Assembly (NCBI RefSeq): GCF_026013965.1
Contig: NZ_CP110341.1
Span: 2,790,001 to 2,854,000 of the forward strand
DNA: 64,000 bases
Direction of reading: 5' to 3'
Origin: Brevibacterium sp. JSBI002
GTDB lineage: Bacteria; Actinomycetota; Actinomycetes; Actinomycetales; Brevibacteriaceae
In this document: positions 8,415 through 18,192 of the stretch, piece after piece
Numbering within the stretch: position 1 is the first letter of the stretch
How the letters are laid out: each line of letters opens with the position of its first letter
Notes under the pieces: generated by a model
What the model was told of the DNA's origin: nothing
What the model saw: only the letters and a program-made list of their open reading frames with translations
The model's database searches: none
Made by a program: the position numbers and the translations under genes

Positions 8415-8456
8415 CAAAAAGCCGCAGCCTCCGCGCAAATGCGGAAACTGCGGCTT
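8415..8456 (-). terminator. intrinsic terminator of guaB
   Basis: On the minus strand the arm AAGCCGCAG pairs with CTGCGGCTT, with an internal CCGC/GCGG extension, and is followed by TTTTTGTGTG. It lies about 40 bp past the guaB stop, on the correct strand, so it should end guaB transcription before the siderophore operon. Confidence 0.8.
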
Positions 8457-8497
8457 CCCACTGACCAGAGGCACACCGTCAGATGTGCCTGCCTACG

Positions 8498-10057
<1,560 letters not shown>

Positions 10058-10158
10058 TCAATGCTATCGGAGCGAGAGAGTCGACCGCTATGGGTTCAAG
10101 CACCGGGCACTGTGAGACTGGCTACACAGGAAATGCTGTCGGATTCGCGCGGGAAACC

Positions 10159-10821
10159 CTAGCGCCCCTCCCCCACTGACCGTGCGAGGTCGAGGGTCGA
10201 GGCCTCGGAGTCGTCGAGGTGGATGCGCAGCAGTCCTTCGGCTCCCTGCCGGTCCCCGGATTTCATCTTCTCGAGGATGTCCCGGTGCGGGTTCGCCCAG
10301 TGCGAGTGGTATTTGCCGGGTTCGGGCGAGCGCGAGAACGTCGTCGACAGCCGGGCCATGAGGTTGAGGTAGAACTCGTCGAGCAGCGGTGACCCGAGGA
10401 GGCCGACGATCGCGCGGTGGAACGATGCCGAGTGTTCCTGCGCGTCGGCCCAGGTTTCGTTCTTCGGTGCGGTTTCGGCCCTGACCACGGAGGCTTCGAC
10501 GGCGGCCATCGCCTCGTCGGTGGCGTCTTGGGATTCCTGGACGGCGCGGATCTCGAAGACCCGGCGGGCGCGGTAGAGGTCCTTGAGTTCGTCGATTCCG
10601 AAGGTGGAGACGAAGAAGCCCCGGTTGGGTTCCTGAGTGAGCAGCCCGGCGTGGCGAAGCAGGCTCAGCGATTCGCGGGCGGTGTTGCGCGAAACGTTGA
10701 ATTCCTTGGCCAAGGCACCATCGCGGACCGGGCTTCCTGCCGGGTATTCACCGTCGGTGATGCGGGTGCGGACAAGGGCGACGATGGCCTCTGATGTGCA
10801 TCCGGGGGCGTGTGGACTCAT
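10159..10821 (-). CDS. GntR-family regulator, FadR/FCD subgroup
   Basis: The protein has 220 residues. Residues about 10-75 form the GntR winged helix (VRTRITDGEYPAGSPV, LAKEFNVSRNTARESLSLLRHAGLL), and residues about 85-215 form an all-helical FCD ligand domain (FEIRAVQESQDATDEAM, ASFHRAIVGLLGSPLLDEFY, HWANPHRDILEKM). Such proteins repress catabolic genes until a carboxylate ligand binds a metal-containing pocket. It is read in the same direction as the pseudouridine synthase upstream, only 9 bp beyond its stop, so the two may be co-transcribed. No operator or target could be assigned. Confidence 0.85.
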   Translation of the reverse strand: MSPHAPGCTSEAIVALVRTRITDGEYPAGSPVRDGALAKEFNVSRNTARESLSLLRHAGLLTQEPNRGFFVSTFGIDELKDLYRARRVFEIRAVQESQDATDEAMAAVEASVVRAETAPKNETWADAQEHSASFHRAIVGLLGSPLLDEFYLNLMARLSTTFSRSPEPGKYHSHWANPHRDILEKMKSGDRQGAEGLLRIHLDDSEASTLDLARSVGEGR

Positions 10822-10830
10822 AACACCAGG

Positions 10831-11937
10831 CTACCGGGTTTCGCCTGGATCGGAGCTGACCGCGCCTGGATCGGAGCTGACTGCGGCGGGTTCGAGTTCG
10901 AGTCCGCTCTCGAATCGCCGGCTCAGCCCGTTCAGCGGATCATCGAAGGCGATCTCCGCGGCCAACAGCTGCAGCGGTGATGAGAAGTCGTAGGGGTCCG
11001 GGGCGAGGTCGACCGGGTATACCGGATCACCGAGGATGGGAAGCCCGAGCGCGTTCATGTGCACCCGCAGCTGGTGCGTCTTGCCCGTGACCGGACTCAG
11101 CTCGTATTCGGCAATCGCATCAATTCGCCGAGGTGGTGCTCCGTTTCCGTCCCCCGCCCGTTCGGACGGGGCACCGTCAGCTTCACCTCGCCGAGGTGGC
11201 GGCAAGGTATCCGTGTCACCTCGCGATGGCTGGCCGTCCGGTGGGGTGATGGTCCGAAGCAGTCGGATCCGACTGACCGCATTCGGCTCCCCTGCGACTT
11301 CGTGCACCTGGCGTCCGCCGACGGGTTTGACCAGGCGCGATTCGCGGACGAGCGGGAATCCGAGTTCTGGCGGCGGGGCCGGCGCCAGGGCACGGTAGGT
11401 TTTGCTGACTCGTCGGTCTTGGAACAGGCGCTGGTAACGGCCGCGCGTCTCGGGCCGTTTCGAAAGGACCAACAGTCCGGCGGTGATCCGGTCGAGGCGG
11501 TGGATGGCGACGAGATCGGGCTGGCCGAGGTCGACGCGCAGACGAGTGACGACGCATTCGCGGACGAATCGTCCGTTCGGGGTACTGGCGAGGAAGTGGG
11601 GTTTGTCGACGACGAGGAGGTCATCGTCCTCGAAGACGATCCCGACCTCAAACGGGATTCGCTCTTCGGGCGGGACCGGACGGTGGAAGAAGTAGAACCC
11701 GCCGGGAATGACCGGATCGTCCCAGGTCACCGGGAGCCCCGCCTCGTCGCACATGTCCCCATCTGTCAGCAGCGCCCGTCGGGAATCGGGGGCCGCCTCG
11801 GGGAATTCGGATTCGAGCCACTGACCGATCGAATCGGGAACGGGCAGGTGATTCTTCGCATGGGTGGCCTTGCCGCCGGGGGCGCGCAGCGCGGTCGCCG
11901 AGATTCCTTCTCGGGGCGGGAGCGGACTGCGGGGCAT
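10831..11937 (-). CDS. RluA-family 23S rRNA/tRNA pseudouridine synthase
   Basis: The protein has 368 residues and isomerises uridine to pseudouridine in RNA. The family signature IHRLDRITAGLLVLSKRP carries the catalytic aspartate, and the C-terminal KTHQLRVHMNALGLPILGDPVYP is also diagnostic. An N-terminal domain precedes it (VPDSIGQWLESEFP), resembling the actinobacterial two-domain RluA group. I choose the ATG at 11937 because upstream codons fall in a tandem repeat. Two oddities appear: a 45-residue Pro/Arg/Gly-rich insertion between RIRLLRT and IAEYELSPVTG whose DNA holds two CCGAGGTGG motifs, and a C-terminal tail in which AVSSDPG occurs twice in tandem from a 21-bp DNA repeat. Confidence 0.88.
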   Translation of the reverse strand: MPRSPLPPREGISATALRAPGGKATHAKNHLPVPDSIGQWLESEFPEAAPDSRRALLTDGDMCDEAGLPVTWDDPVIPGGFYFFHRPVPPEERIPFEVGIVFEDDDLLVVDKPHFLASTPNGRFVRECVVTRLRVDLGQPDLVAIHRLDRITAGLLVLSKRPETRGRYQRLFQDRRVSKTYRALAPAPPPELGFPLVRESRLVKPVGGRQVHEVAGEPNAVSRIRLLRTITPPDGQPSRGDTDTLPPPRRGEADGAPSERAGDGNGAPPRRIDAIAEYELSPVTGKTHQLRVHMNALGLPILGDPVYPVDLAPDPYDFSSPLQLLAAEIAFDDPLNGLSRRFESGLELEPAAVSSDPGAVSSDPGETR

Positions 11938-11950
11938 GGGGTCAAGTCTA

Positions 11951-12009
11951 TGCGGTGCCATCTCCGTCCCAGTCTTTGCGGTGTCGTCTCCGTCCCAGTC
12001 TTTGCGGTG
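11951..12009. repeat. 26-bp tandem repeat, about 2.3 copies
   Basis: Two units starting TGCGGTGCCATCTCCG at 11951 and TGCGGTGTCGTCTCCG at 11977 differ at two positions and are followed by a third partial unit at 12003. It sits immediately upstream of the chosen start of the pseudouridine synthase, between it and the divergent hypothetical gene, where a promoter would be expected. Variation in copy number could alter expression; that is speculation. Confidence 0.8.
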
Positions 12010-12147
12010 CCCTGTCGTCGTCGCGGTCGCGGAAGCATTGGCGTGGAACCGCACGAAGTCTGCCGCATACCGCAGATCCGCCGCGGTTTCCGCAAAACTC
12101 CGAGACGCCTTCGAACTCCCGACGACTGAGCACATATGGTGGGACAC

Positions 12148-12600
12148 ATGGACCGCATCGAACTCACGCAGGATGTCCTCTGCGAGAAGGTCGTCACTCC
12201 GATCGTTCTCGCGATGTTCGCCGATCACGAGTGGGACAGCATCGCGTTGCTTCGCGACAGCGACGATGAAAGGCGGCTCATTGCGCGGATCGTCGTCGCC
12301 GGGGAGGCTATTGAAGTCCTCCTCGACTTCCCCGGAAATGATGAGAGCCTCTATGACATGCAGGAGCGGCTGGTCGAGGAATTCCGGGCGTTCATCGAAA
12401 CCTCTGAGTTCGGTGCGCGACGCACCCCTGAGTGGGAGGCCGATTCATTCGCCTTCGAGCACAAACCTGCTGTCGTCACCCGCACTCCGCGACCGGATTT
12501 CGACGGACCGCCGGACTGCGTTCAGCGTCGCCTGCGCAACCACGGAAGGGTCATGCGCGTCGACCGCCGCCGCTGCGTCTCCGCGCACCGCCGCAGCTGA
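12148..12600 (+). CDS. hypothetical protein, 150 residues
   Basis: I recognise no family. The first 110 residues (MDRIELTQDVLCEKVVTPI...) look like a small alpha/beta protein with balanced charge and good codon bias, including VVAGEAIEVLLDFPGNDESLYDMQERLVEEF. The last 35 residues are Arg-rich (RRLRNHGRVMRVDRRR) and look less conserved. I choose the ATG at 12148, although an ATG at 12136 is possible; neither has a strong ribosome-binding site. It is divergent from the pseudouridine synthase gene and convergent with the acyl-CoA dehydrogenase gene. A 60-nt hairpin element lies 64 bp downstream. Confidence 0.55.
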   Translation: MDRIELTQDVLCEKVVTPIVLAMFADHEWDSIALLRDSDDERRLIARIVVAGEAIEVLLDFPGNDESLYDMQERLVEEFRAFIETSEFGARRTPEWEADSFAFEHKPAVVTRTPRPDFDGPPDCVQRRLRNHGRVMRVDRRRCVSAHRRS

Positions 12601-12663
12601 ACAACCGCTCCGCTGCACCCTGCCCCCACCGCACTCGGCTGCGCGCCGCAGGCCCCGCGTCGC

Positions 12664-12723
12664 GGCACAGTTTGAGTTGAATAGCCCAGTTTCAAACATG
12701 TGCTGCTCACCTCAGACTGGGCT
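12664..12723 (+). repeat. 60-nt nested hairpin element, copy A
   Basis: This copy is exactly 60 nt: a 19-nt left arm beginning GGCACAGTTTGAG, a 22-nt centre AGCCCAGTTTCAAACATG... closing with GTGCT, and a 19-nt right arm ending in GACTGGGCT. The arms pair at about 13 of 19 positions. It lies between two convergent genes, where a bidirectional terminator would be expected. Related copies occur at 21028, 23924, 30699 and 32060. Confidence 0.8.
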
Positions 12724-12744
12724 GTTCGGCGCGCAGTCGCCCGC

Positions 12745-14466
12745 TCACGCCCGGTTGATGAGGAAGTCGATGTCGACTCCGTCCGGCAGGGCGCCGTATT
12801 CGCGGCCCCGGTCGGCACCGAGTCGGGCCGCGGCAAAACTGGCCGCCACCTCGTCCGGGGCGGATTCGAACAGGATCGCCGCCTGCATGAGCAGCGCCAT
12901 CTTCTCCACGAGAGCTCGGCCTCTGGCCTGCAGCGACGCCTGTGCTGCCGCATCTCCGGAGCCCAGATCCTGCGCCGCGTCCTGCAATGACCGGGCCAGC
13001 GACTCGTAAGCCGCGTCGAAATCAGCGTGTTTGCCCAAACCGGTCTCGAGGAATCCGAGGAACGTCTTCGCACTCCGCGGCTCGCGAGCCAAGGCTCGCA
13101 GCACGTCGAGGACGATGACGTTGCCTGAGCCTTCCCACACCGCCATCACCGGCTGCTCCCGGTAGCGGCGGGCCAACGGGAAGGACTCTGTGTAGCCGTT
13201 GCCGCCGAGGCATTCGAGCGCCTCGTAGGCATGTTCGGGGCCGCGTTTGCAGATCCAATACTTGCCGACGGCCGTCGCCAGGCGGCGGAAGTCGGCCGCC
13301 TCGGCGCTGTCGTCATCATAGGCCGCGGCTAGGTGCAGCGCGGTGAAGGTGGCTGCCTCCGCCTCCAGTTGGAGGTCGGCGATGACGGCGCGCATGAGCG
13401 GCTGGTCGATGAGCCTGGCGCCGAAGGCCGCGCGCCCACGGGCGTGCCAGACCGCCTCGGCGACGCACTGGCGCATCCCCGCCGTGGAACCGAGGACGCA
13501 GTCGAGTCGAGTCTGAGCCACCATTTCGATGATCGTGCGCACCCCCTTGCCGGCCTGCCCGAGCAGCCACCCCTGGGTGGCGTCGAACTCGACTTCAGAG
13601 GAGGCGTTGGATCTGTTCCCCAGCTTGTCCTTGAGCCGCTGGATGCGCACCGAATTGAGGCCACCGCCGGGCAGCACACGAGGCACGACGAAGCAGCTCG
13701 GCCCCTCATCGAGTTGGGCGATGACGAGGAATGCGTCCGACTGCGGAGCCGAACAGAACCACTTGTGGCCGGTGATGAGGTAGTGGTCGCCGGACGGGAC
13801 CGCAGTGGTGGTGTTCGCGCGGATGTCCGATCCGCCCTGCTTCTCCGTCATCGCCATGCCGAAGGTCACTGCGGACTTCGTCGCCGGGTCGACCCTCCGC
13901 GGATCGTACCCGGCGGCGGTGGCACGCGGCACCCAGAAATCGGCGAGAGCGGAGTCGGTGCGCAGGGACGGCACGACCGCGTGCGTCATCGACACGGGGC
14001 AGGCATGGCCGGGTTCGATCTGGGAGAAGAGCATGAACCGCGCGGCACGCTCGACGTTGGCTCCCGGCCCGGGATGAGTCCAGGCATACGAGTGCGCCTC
14101 CGCGTCGAGTGCATCGCCAATGATCCGGTGGTAGGCCGGGTGGAACTCGATCTCGTCGACGCGATTGCCCCAGTCGTCGTGACTGCGCAGCACCGGCCCG
14201 TGGACGTTGGCCAGGCGTGCATCGTTGATGAAGTCGGCGCTGCCGACGAGCGCCCCGATGCGCTCGAGCTCATCGTGCGAGGCACCCGGCGCATAGTGAG
14301 CGAGCGCGTCTTTCAGGGCCGTATTCAGCGAGAACTCGTTGAGATCTCGCCGAGGCGGCGCTTGGTTGAACACGGTGTGCGTCGTCCGTGGGACGGAGGG
14401 TTCCGACGCGGGTTCTGCGGAACGTGTGACTGCAGTGTTCGCGGTGGTGTCGGGCGTGGTGGTCAT
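12745..14466 (-). CDS. AidB-like acyl-CoA dehydrogenase
   Basis: The protein has 573 residues, long for an acyl-CoA dehydrogenase and close to the AidB/isovaleryl-CoA-dehydrogenase-like subgroup. FAD-dependent dehydrogenase motifs are GMAMTEKQGGSDIRANTT and GHKWFCSAPQSDAFLV in the middle domain, LKDKLGNRSNASSEVEF, and ECLGGNGYTESFPLARRYREQPVMAVWEGSGNV in the C-terminal domain. AidB in E. coli is linked to alkylation damage; here the operon partner is a TetR regulator and the divergent gene is an acyl-CoA synthetase, which suggests fatty-acid or branched-chain acid breakdown instead. The start overlaps the regulator stop in ATGA. The residues before about 30 are poorly conserved. Confidence 0.85.
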   Translation of the reverse strand: MTTTPDTTANTAVTRSAEPASEPSVPRTTHTVFNQAPPRRDLNEFSLNTALKDALAHYAPGASHDELERIGALVGSADFINDARLANVHGPVLRSHDDWGNRVDEIEFHPAYHRIIGDALDAEAHSYAWTHPGPGANVERAARFMLFSQIEPGHACPVSMTHAVVPSLRTDSALADFWVPRATAAGYDPRRVDPATKSAVTFGMAMTEKQGGSDIRANTTTAVPSGDHYLITGHKWFCSAPQSDAFLVIAQLDEGPSCFVVPRVLPGGGLNSVRIQRLKDKLGNRSNASSEVEFDATQGWLLGQAGKGVRTIIEMVAQTRLDCVLGSTAGMRQCVAEAVWHARGRAAFGARLIDQPLMRAVIADLQLEAEAATFTALHLAAAYDDDSAEAADFRRLATAVGKYWICKRGPEHAYEALECLGGNGYTESFPLARRYREQPVMAVWEGSGNVIVLDVLRALAREPRSAKTFLGFLETGLGKHADFDAAYESLARSLQDAAQDLGSGDAAAQASLQARGRALVEKMALLMQAAILFESAPDEVAASFAAARLGADRGREYGALPDGVDIDFLINRA

Positions 14467-15065
14467 GGTTCTCCTAAAGCGGATCGGGTGAACGTGGTCA
14501 GTGCCCTGATGAGAGTCTCGATCTCCGCCGGGCTCGGATTCGGGGCGGTCGGGTCAAGGATGTCGACGAGGTTCTCTCCGACGCTTCCGACGATCGAACG
14601 GGCGACCACCTCGGCGGGGATCTGCGTGCCGCCCACCCGGTCCAGGGCTGCCCCGATGGCGGCGACATATCCGCGGCGCAGCCGCAGCCGTTCGCTCTGA
14701 ACCGGTTCGGGAACCTCTTCGAGCAGCAGAGCGTGGGAGAGCCTGCGGCCAGCCACGGCGCGACGGACGAAGACCTCGACGGTCGACTCCGCGACCTCAG
14801 CGGCAGTGGCCGCCTCGGCGACGGTGCCGGCGATGACCTCCAGCTCGTGGCCTGCCGCCTGCGCGAAGACCAGCCGCAGCAGCTCGTCTCGGCTGCTGAA
14901 GTACGTGTAGATCGACCCGGCACTGCAATCGGCCTCGACGGCAACCGCGGCCACACTCGCCGAGGCGAATCCTCCGCGGGCAATGACATGTCGAGTGGCG
15001 CGTTCGATGCCGGCCCGACGCGCCTCGGCATTGGCCCGAGTGCGCTGGGTTTCGCGATACGCCAT
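14463..15065 (-). CDS. TetR-family regulator of the acyl-CoA genes
   Basis: The protein has 200 residues. The helix-turn-helix covers residues about 18-65 (ATRHVIARGGFASASVAAVAVEADCSAGSIYTYFSSRDELL), a textbook TetR pattern, and the C-terminal half is a helical ligand domain. The ATG at 15065 follows GAGGTGAGG directly; a GTG at 15071 is the alternative. It is the first gene of a two-gene unit with the acyl-CoA dehydrogenase (ATGA overlap) and is divergent from the acyl-CoA synthetase, so it probably represses both directions and is released by an acyl-CoA. The ligand is unknown. Confidence 0.87.
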   Translation of the reverse strand: MAYRETQRTRANAEARRAGIERATRHVIARGGFASASVAAVAVEADCSAGSIYTYFSSRDELLRLVFAQAAGHELEVIAGTVAEAATAAEVAESTVEVFVRRAVAGRRLSHALLLEEVPEPVQSERLRLRRGYVAAIGAALDRVGGTQIPAEVVARSIVGSVGENLVDILDPTAPNPSPAEIETLIRALTTFTRSALGEP

Positions 15066-15162
15066 CCTCACCTCGGATCGTCAGAAGGTCTGTCACCGGC
15101 AGATGACCACCGAAGGGACACCAGCGGCGGACGGTCCCGGAAGTCATCGGCTTCTTCCACGT

Positions 15163-15213
15163 TTCATCACTGTGGTGACGTCGCTTCCACAAAGAAATGA
15201 ATCGTGGTTCAAT
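15163..15213. promoter_or_regulatory. candidate TetR operator region in the divergent promoter
   Basis: Between the tetR-family gene and the acyl-CoA synthetase gene there are two short inverted repeats: TCAC-TGTG-GTGA near 15165-15176 and TGAA-TCGTGG-TTCA near 15199-15212. Either could be the regulator's site. Neither matches a consensus I am certain of. The synthetase has the ribosome-binding site AAGGAGAA seven bases before its ATG. Confidence 0.35.
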
Positions 15214-15248
15214 TGTTCTCAGTATGACACTCGTCACAAGGAGAAGCA

Positions 15249-16766
15249 ATGAAGCTCGGAACCATGCTCGACACCACCGTCCTGCGGAACCCGGACAAGG
15301 AAGCCCTGGTCTATGAGGATCAGCGCTTCACCTACGCCCAGCTGCGGCACCGGGCGCTCAAGGCGGCGCAGGTGCTCAGCGACAACGGAATCCGGCCCGG
15401 CGACGCCGTGGGCATCATGACGGTGAATGTCCCGGGGTTCGTCTTCGCAGCTTTCGGCGCGTGGTACCTCGGCGCGACCGTCGTACCGGTCAATCACAAG
15501 TTCCAGCCCCCAGAGGTCAAGTACACGATCGAGCATTCGGGAGCGAAGCTCGGCATCGTCAGCACCGAGCTCGCCGAAGTCGCGCGGGCCGGGGCACCGG
15601 ACATCACCTGGTTGGAGACAGAACCCAGCGCCCCGGGCAGCTTCGATGTCGAGCTCGATGCCGCAACCGAGGCCGAGCCCGGCGACTTCACCGATGAGCA
15701 GGTCGCGCAGGTCCTCTACACCTCCGGCACGACGAGCTCACCGAAGGGATGCGTGCATTCGCACCGCAATATCTTCCAAGTCGGCACTCTCATCAACCTC
15801 AACATGGATTACCGCGACGACGACCGCTACCTCATCTGCATGCCGATCTGGCATTCGGCGCCGCTGAACATCGCACTCATCCCCACCATCCAGATGGGCG
15901 GCACCGTCGTCCTCCAGCGGGCTTACCACCCGGTGGACTCGATGCAGATCATCGCCACGGAGGAGATCACGACGTTCTTCGGACCCACTGTCGCCTATGT
16001 CGCGCCGATCATGACTGCGAAGAAGCTCGGCTTCGACTTCGGTGATTACGACTTCTCCTCCATTCGCCGGTGGAACTACGGCGGTGCCCCGATCGACCGG
16101 GCGACGGCAGCAATGCTCATCGACGCCTACGGGACCAACCAGTTCTACAACCTCTTCGGTATGTCCGAGATGGGTCCGACCGGATGCCTTCTCGGGCCCG
16201 AGGATCAGCTGCGCAAGGCGGGTTCCATCGGTCGGCACGCGATGGTCGGCAACGCGATGCGAGTCGTCACGGCCGACGGCGCTGAGGCGGGTCCCGGCGA
16301 GACCGGCGAGATCTGGTTCGCCGGTGACACCAGGATGCGCGAATATCTCGGCAATCCCCAAGCCACCGAGGCGGCCTTCGAGGGAGAGTGGTACAAGACC
16401 GGTGATCTCGCCCGGATTGATGAGGACGGGTATCTCTATATCGTCGACCGTTCGAAGGACGTCATCATCGTCGGCGGCGAGAACGTGTTTTCCCTCGAGG
16501 TCGAGGAGGCCATCATCGCCCACGAGCGGGTCGCCGATGTCGCGGTGGTGGCGAAGCCGGATCCGCAGTGGGGCGAGCAGGTCGTCGCCTTCATCACGAC
16601 CACCGATGGTATGGACTTCGGCGTCGACGAGCTGCGCGACCACCTGGCCGACAAGCTCGCCCGATACAAACTGCCGCGCGAAGTCTTTGTCATTGACGAG
16701 CTGCCGCGCAACCCGTCGGGCAAGCTGCTCAAGCACAAACTGCGCAGCGAGGTGGCTGCCGACTGA
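15249..16766 (+). CDS. AMP-forming acyl-CoA synthetase
   Basis: This 505-residue adenylate-forming enzyme activates a carboxylic acid to its CoA thioester. Motifs in order are the P-loop-like VLYTSGTTSSPKGCVHSH, the A4/A5 region NYGGAPID and YNLFGMSEMGPTG, the hinge region GEWYKTGDLARIDEDGYLYIVDRSKDVI, and the C-terminal catalytic lysine in PRNPSGKLLKH. Length is typical of the FadD/medium-chain group. It has a strong ribosome-binding site and is divergent from the TetR regulator, so it is the likely first step of a pathway whose dehydrogenase is the AidB-like enzyme on the other side. The substrate cannot be read from sequence. Confidence 0.92.
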   Translation: MKLGTMLDTTVLRNPDKEALVYEDQRFTYAQLRHRALKAAQVLSDNGIRPGDAVGIMTVNVPGFVFAAFGAWYLGATVVPVNHKFQPPEVKYTIEHSGAKLGIVSTELAEVARAGAPDITWLETEPSAPGSFDVELDAATEAEPGDFTDEQVAQVLYTSGTTSSPKGCVHSHRNIFQVGTLINLNMDYRDDDRYLICMPIWHSAPLNIALIPTIQMGGTVVLQRAYHPVDSMQIIATEEITTFFGPTVAYVAPIMTAKKLGFDFGDYDFSSIRRWNYGGAPIDRATAAMLIDAYGTNQFYNLFGMSEMGPTGCLLGPEDQLRKAGSIGRHAMVGNAMRVVTADGAEAGPGETGEIWFAGDTRMREYLGNPQATEAAFEGEWYKTGDLARIDEDGYLYIVDRSKDVIIVGGENVFSLEVEEAIIAHERVADVAVVAKPDPQWGEQVVAFITTTDGMDFGVDELRDHLADKLARYKLPREVFVIDELPRNPSGKLLKHKLRSEVAAD

Positions 16767-16868
16767 CGACGGCAGCCAACACGCCGAGAACTGCAGCCGT
16801 CCCGGCCGACCGCCGAATTCACGGTCGGGACCGCCCCACCTCGGCCGAACATGTGGTGGACTGGAGTC

Positions 16869-18083
16869 ATGAGCGATGCCTCACTGAGCCTGCGCCACCG
16901 GATCATCAACGCGGCCATGCGCACCGTGTACTTCGGCCGCATCCGCGTGCTCGACCTCAGCACGAACCCTGATTCCCAGCCGCCGAAGTCGGCATCATCT
17001 CCCGCCGAGGCGGCTCCCACCTCAGGTGCCGACCGTCCCGCCGCATCCGCTGACTCTCCTTCCGCGCCCGGTGGACGTCCCGCCCGGCGACCGCGTCTGA
17101 TCATCGCCAGCCACCGCAATGGCGCGATCGACGGCCACCAGGTGCTCGCAGCGTTCCCCCACGCTCAGTTCCTCGTCTCGATCCAACTGCTGCGCCACTG
17201 GTTCCTCCGGCTCTTCATCGCCGGCATCCCCGTGGTCCGCCCCAAGGACGTCGAGCGCTACGGACTCGATCCCGCTTCAGTGGCCAGCCCCGTCGAGGCG
17301 GGACTCGCCCACCTGCGCCGAGGCGGTGACCTCGGTATCTTTCCCGAGGCAAGCAGCGAGTGGGGCCACCGTCCGCAGCCGTACAAGTCCGGCGCCGCCC
17401 GGATCGCGTGCTCCCTCATCGCCGACGGCATCGACGTCGAGGTCATCCCTGTGGGCCTGTTCTATTCGACCCCGGATCGGTTCCGCTCCCGCGCCGAGAT
17501 GGTCCGCGGTCCCGCGGTCACGATTCCCGACCGCGACGGCAGGGCGGACAATGAATGGGAGGCGGCGGTCGCCTCGGCGATGGGTGTCGCCCTTGACGAT
17601 GTGTCGGTGAACTGCCCGGACGAAGCGACATTCACCGCTGTCGAAGCCCGCGCCCTCGATCGGGCGCGGAGGACTCCGGGCGGCTCGGCAAGCTATGCGC
17701 AGGCGTTTCTCGAACTGCAGAACGCGGCCGGCTCGGTCGCTCCCAAAGAAGACGGCCCCACCTCGGCAGGCCAGCCTGAGGGCAGCCCCACCTCGGCGAA
17801 TACCGTCGCCAGACCGCGGACCTATCCCCTCATCAGGTGGATCGGATTCTTGGCTCTGTGGCTCTTCGCCCCGATCCTCGTGGCCGCCGCGGTCGCCGGA
17901 TCACGCGCGGACGGTCGCAATACTGTCACATTCTTTCGCCTCCTCGCGGGCTTCGCAGCGGTTATGGTCTGGATACCGGTGCTGATCATCGCGGCGTTCT
18001 TCTGGCCCGCGGTCATCGGTGCCGGCGTCCTCAGCGGGGCGCTCGGCTGGCTGCTGCTGGGGGTCCGCCGCATCCGGCTGTGA
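16869..18083 (+). CDS. PlsC-like membrane acyltransferase
   Basis: The protein has 404 residues. The catalytic region has IIASHRNGAIDGHQVL, an H-X5-D variant of the usual H-X4-D, then LGIFPEASSEWG in place of the FPEG box, and VIPVGLFYS. It should transfer an acyl group to glycerophosphate or a related lipid at the inner face of the membrane. Two or three membrane segments lie at the C-terminus (about residues 318-395). A Pro/Ala-rich insertion of about 45 residues sits between the N-terminus and the catalytic box, and another precedes the membrane part; both include CCGAGGCGG-type motifs. The ATG at 16869 has TGGAG upstream. Confidence 0.75.
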   Translation: MSDASLSLRHRIINAAMRTVYFGRIRVLDLSTNPDSQPPKSASSPAEAAPTSGADRPAASADSPSAPGGRPARRPRLIIASHRNGAIDGHQVLAAFPHAQFLVSIQLLRHWFLRLFIAGIPVVRPKDVERYGLDPASVASPVEAGLAHLRRGGDLGIFPEASSEWGHRPQPYKSGAARIACSLIADGIDVEVIPVGLFYSTPDRFRSRAEMVRGPAVTIPDRDGRADNEWEAAVASAMGVALDDVSVNCPDEATFTAVEARALDRARRTPGGSASYAQAFLELQNAAGSVAPKEDGPTSAGQPEGSPTSANTVARPRTYPLIRWIGFLALWLFAPILVAAAVAGSRADGRNTVTFFRLLAGFAAVMVWIPVLIIAAFFWPAVIGAGVLSGALGWLLLGVRRIRL

Positions 18084-18093
18084 ACCGCCCTTG

Positions 18094-18146
18094 CTCGACG
18101 AACCGCACCGACCCTGCAACCCCACCCCCACTCGACGAACCGCACC
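18094..18146. repeat. 16-bp direct repeat, two copies 37 bp apart
   Basis: CTCGACGAACCGCACC occurs at 18094-18109 and again at 18131-18146, upstream of the dikinase gene. I looked here for the 19-bp rifamycin-associated element found before rifampin-inactivating genes and did not find it. The repeat could be a binding site for a regulator or chance duplication. Confidence 0.6.
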
Positions 18147-18192
18147 ACACCTGCCGAACAGTCTCGTGAACCGCAGATCCGAAGGAGCCCCG

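Noticed and set aside
8180-8476. 98-codon minus-strand open frame in the guaB-des gap
   Set aside because: It spans the inverted repeat and the guaB terminator, has unusual composition for this genome and no ribosome-binding site.
18084-18192. Rifamycin-associated element before the dikinase gene
   Set aside because: The 19-bp palindrome was not found; only an unrelated 16-bp direct repeat is present.
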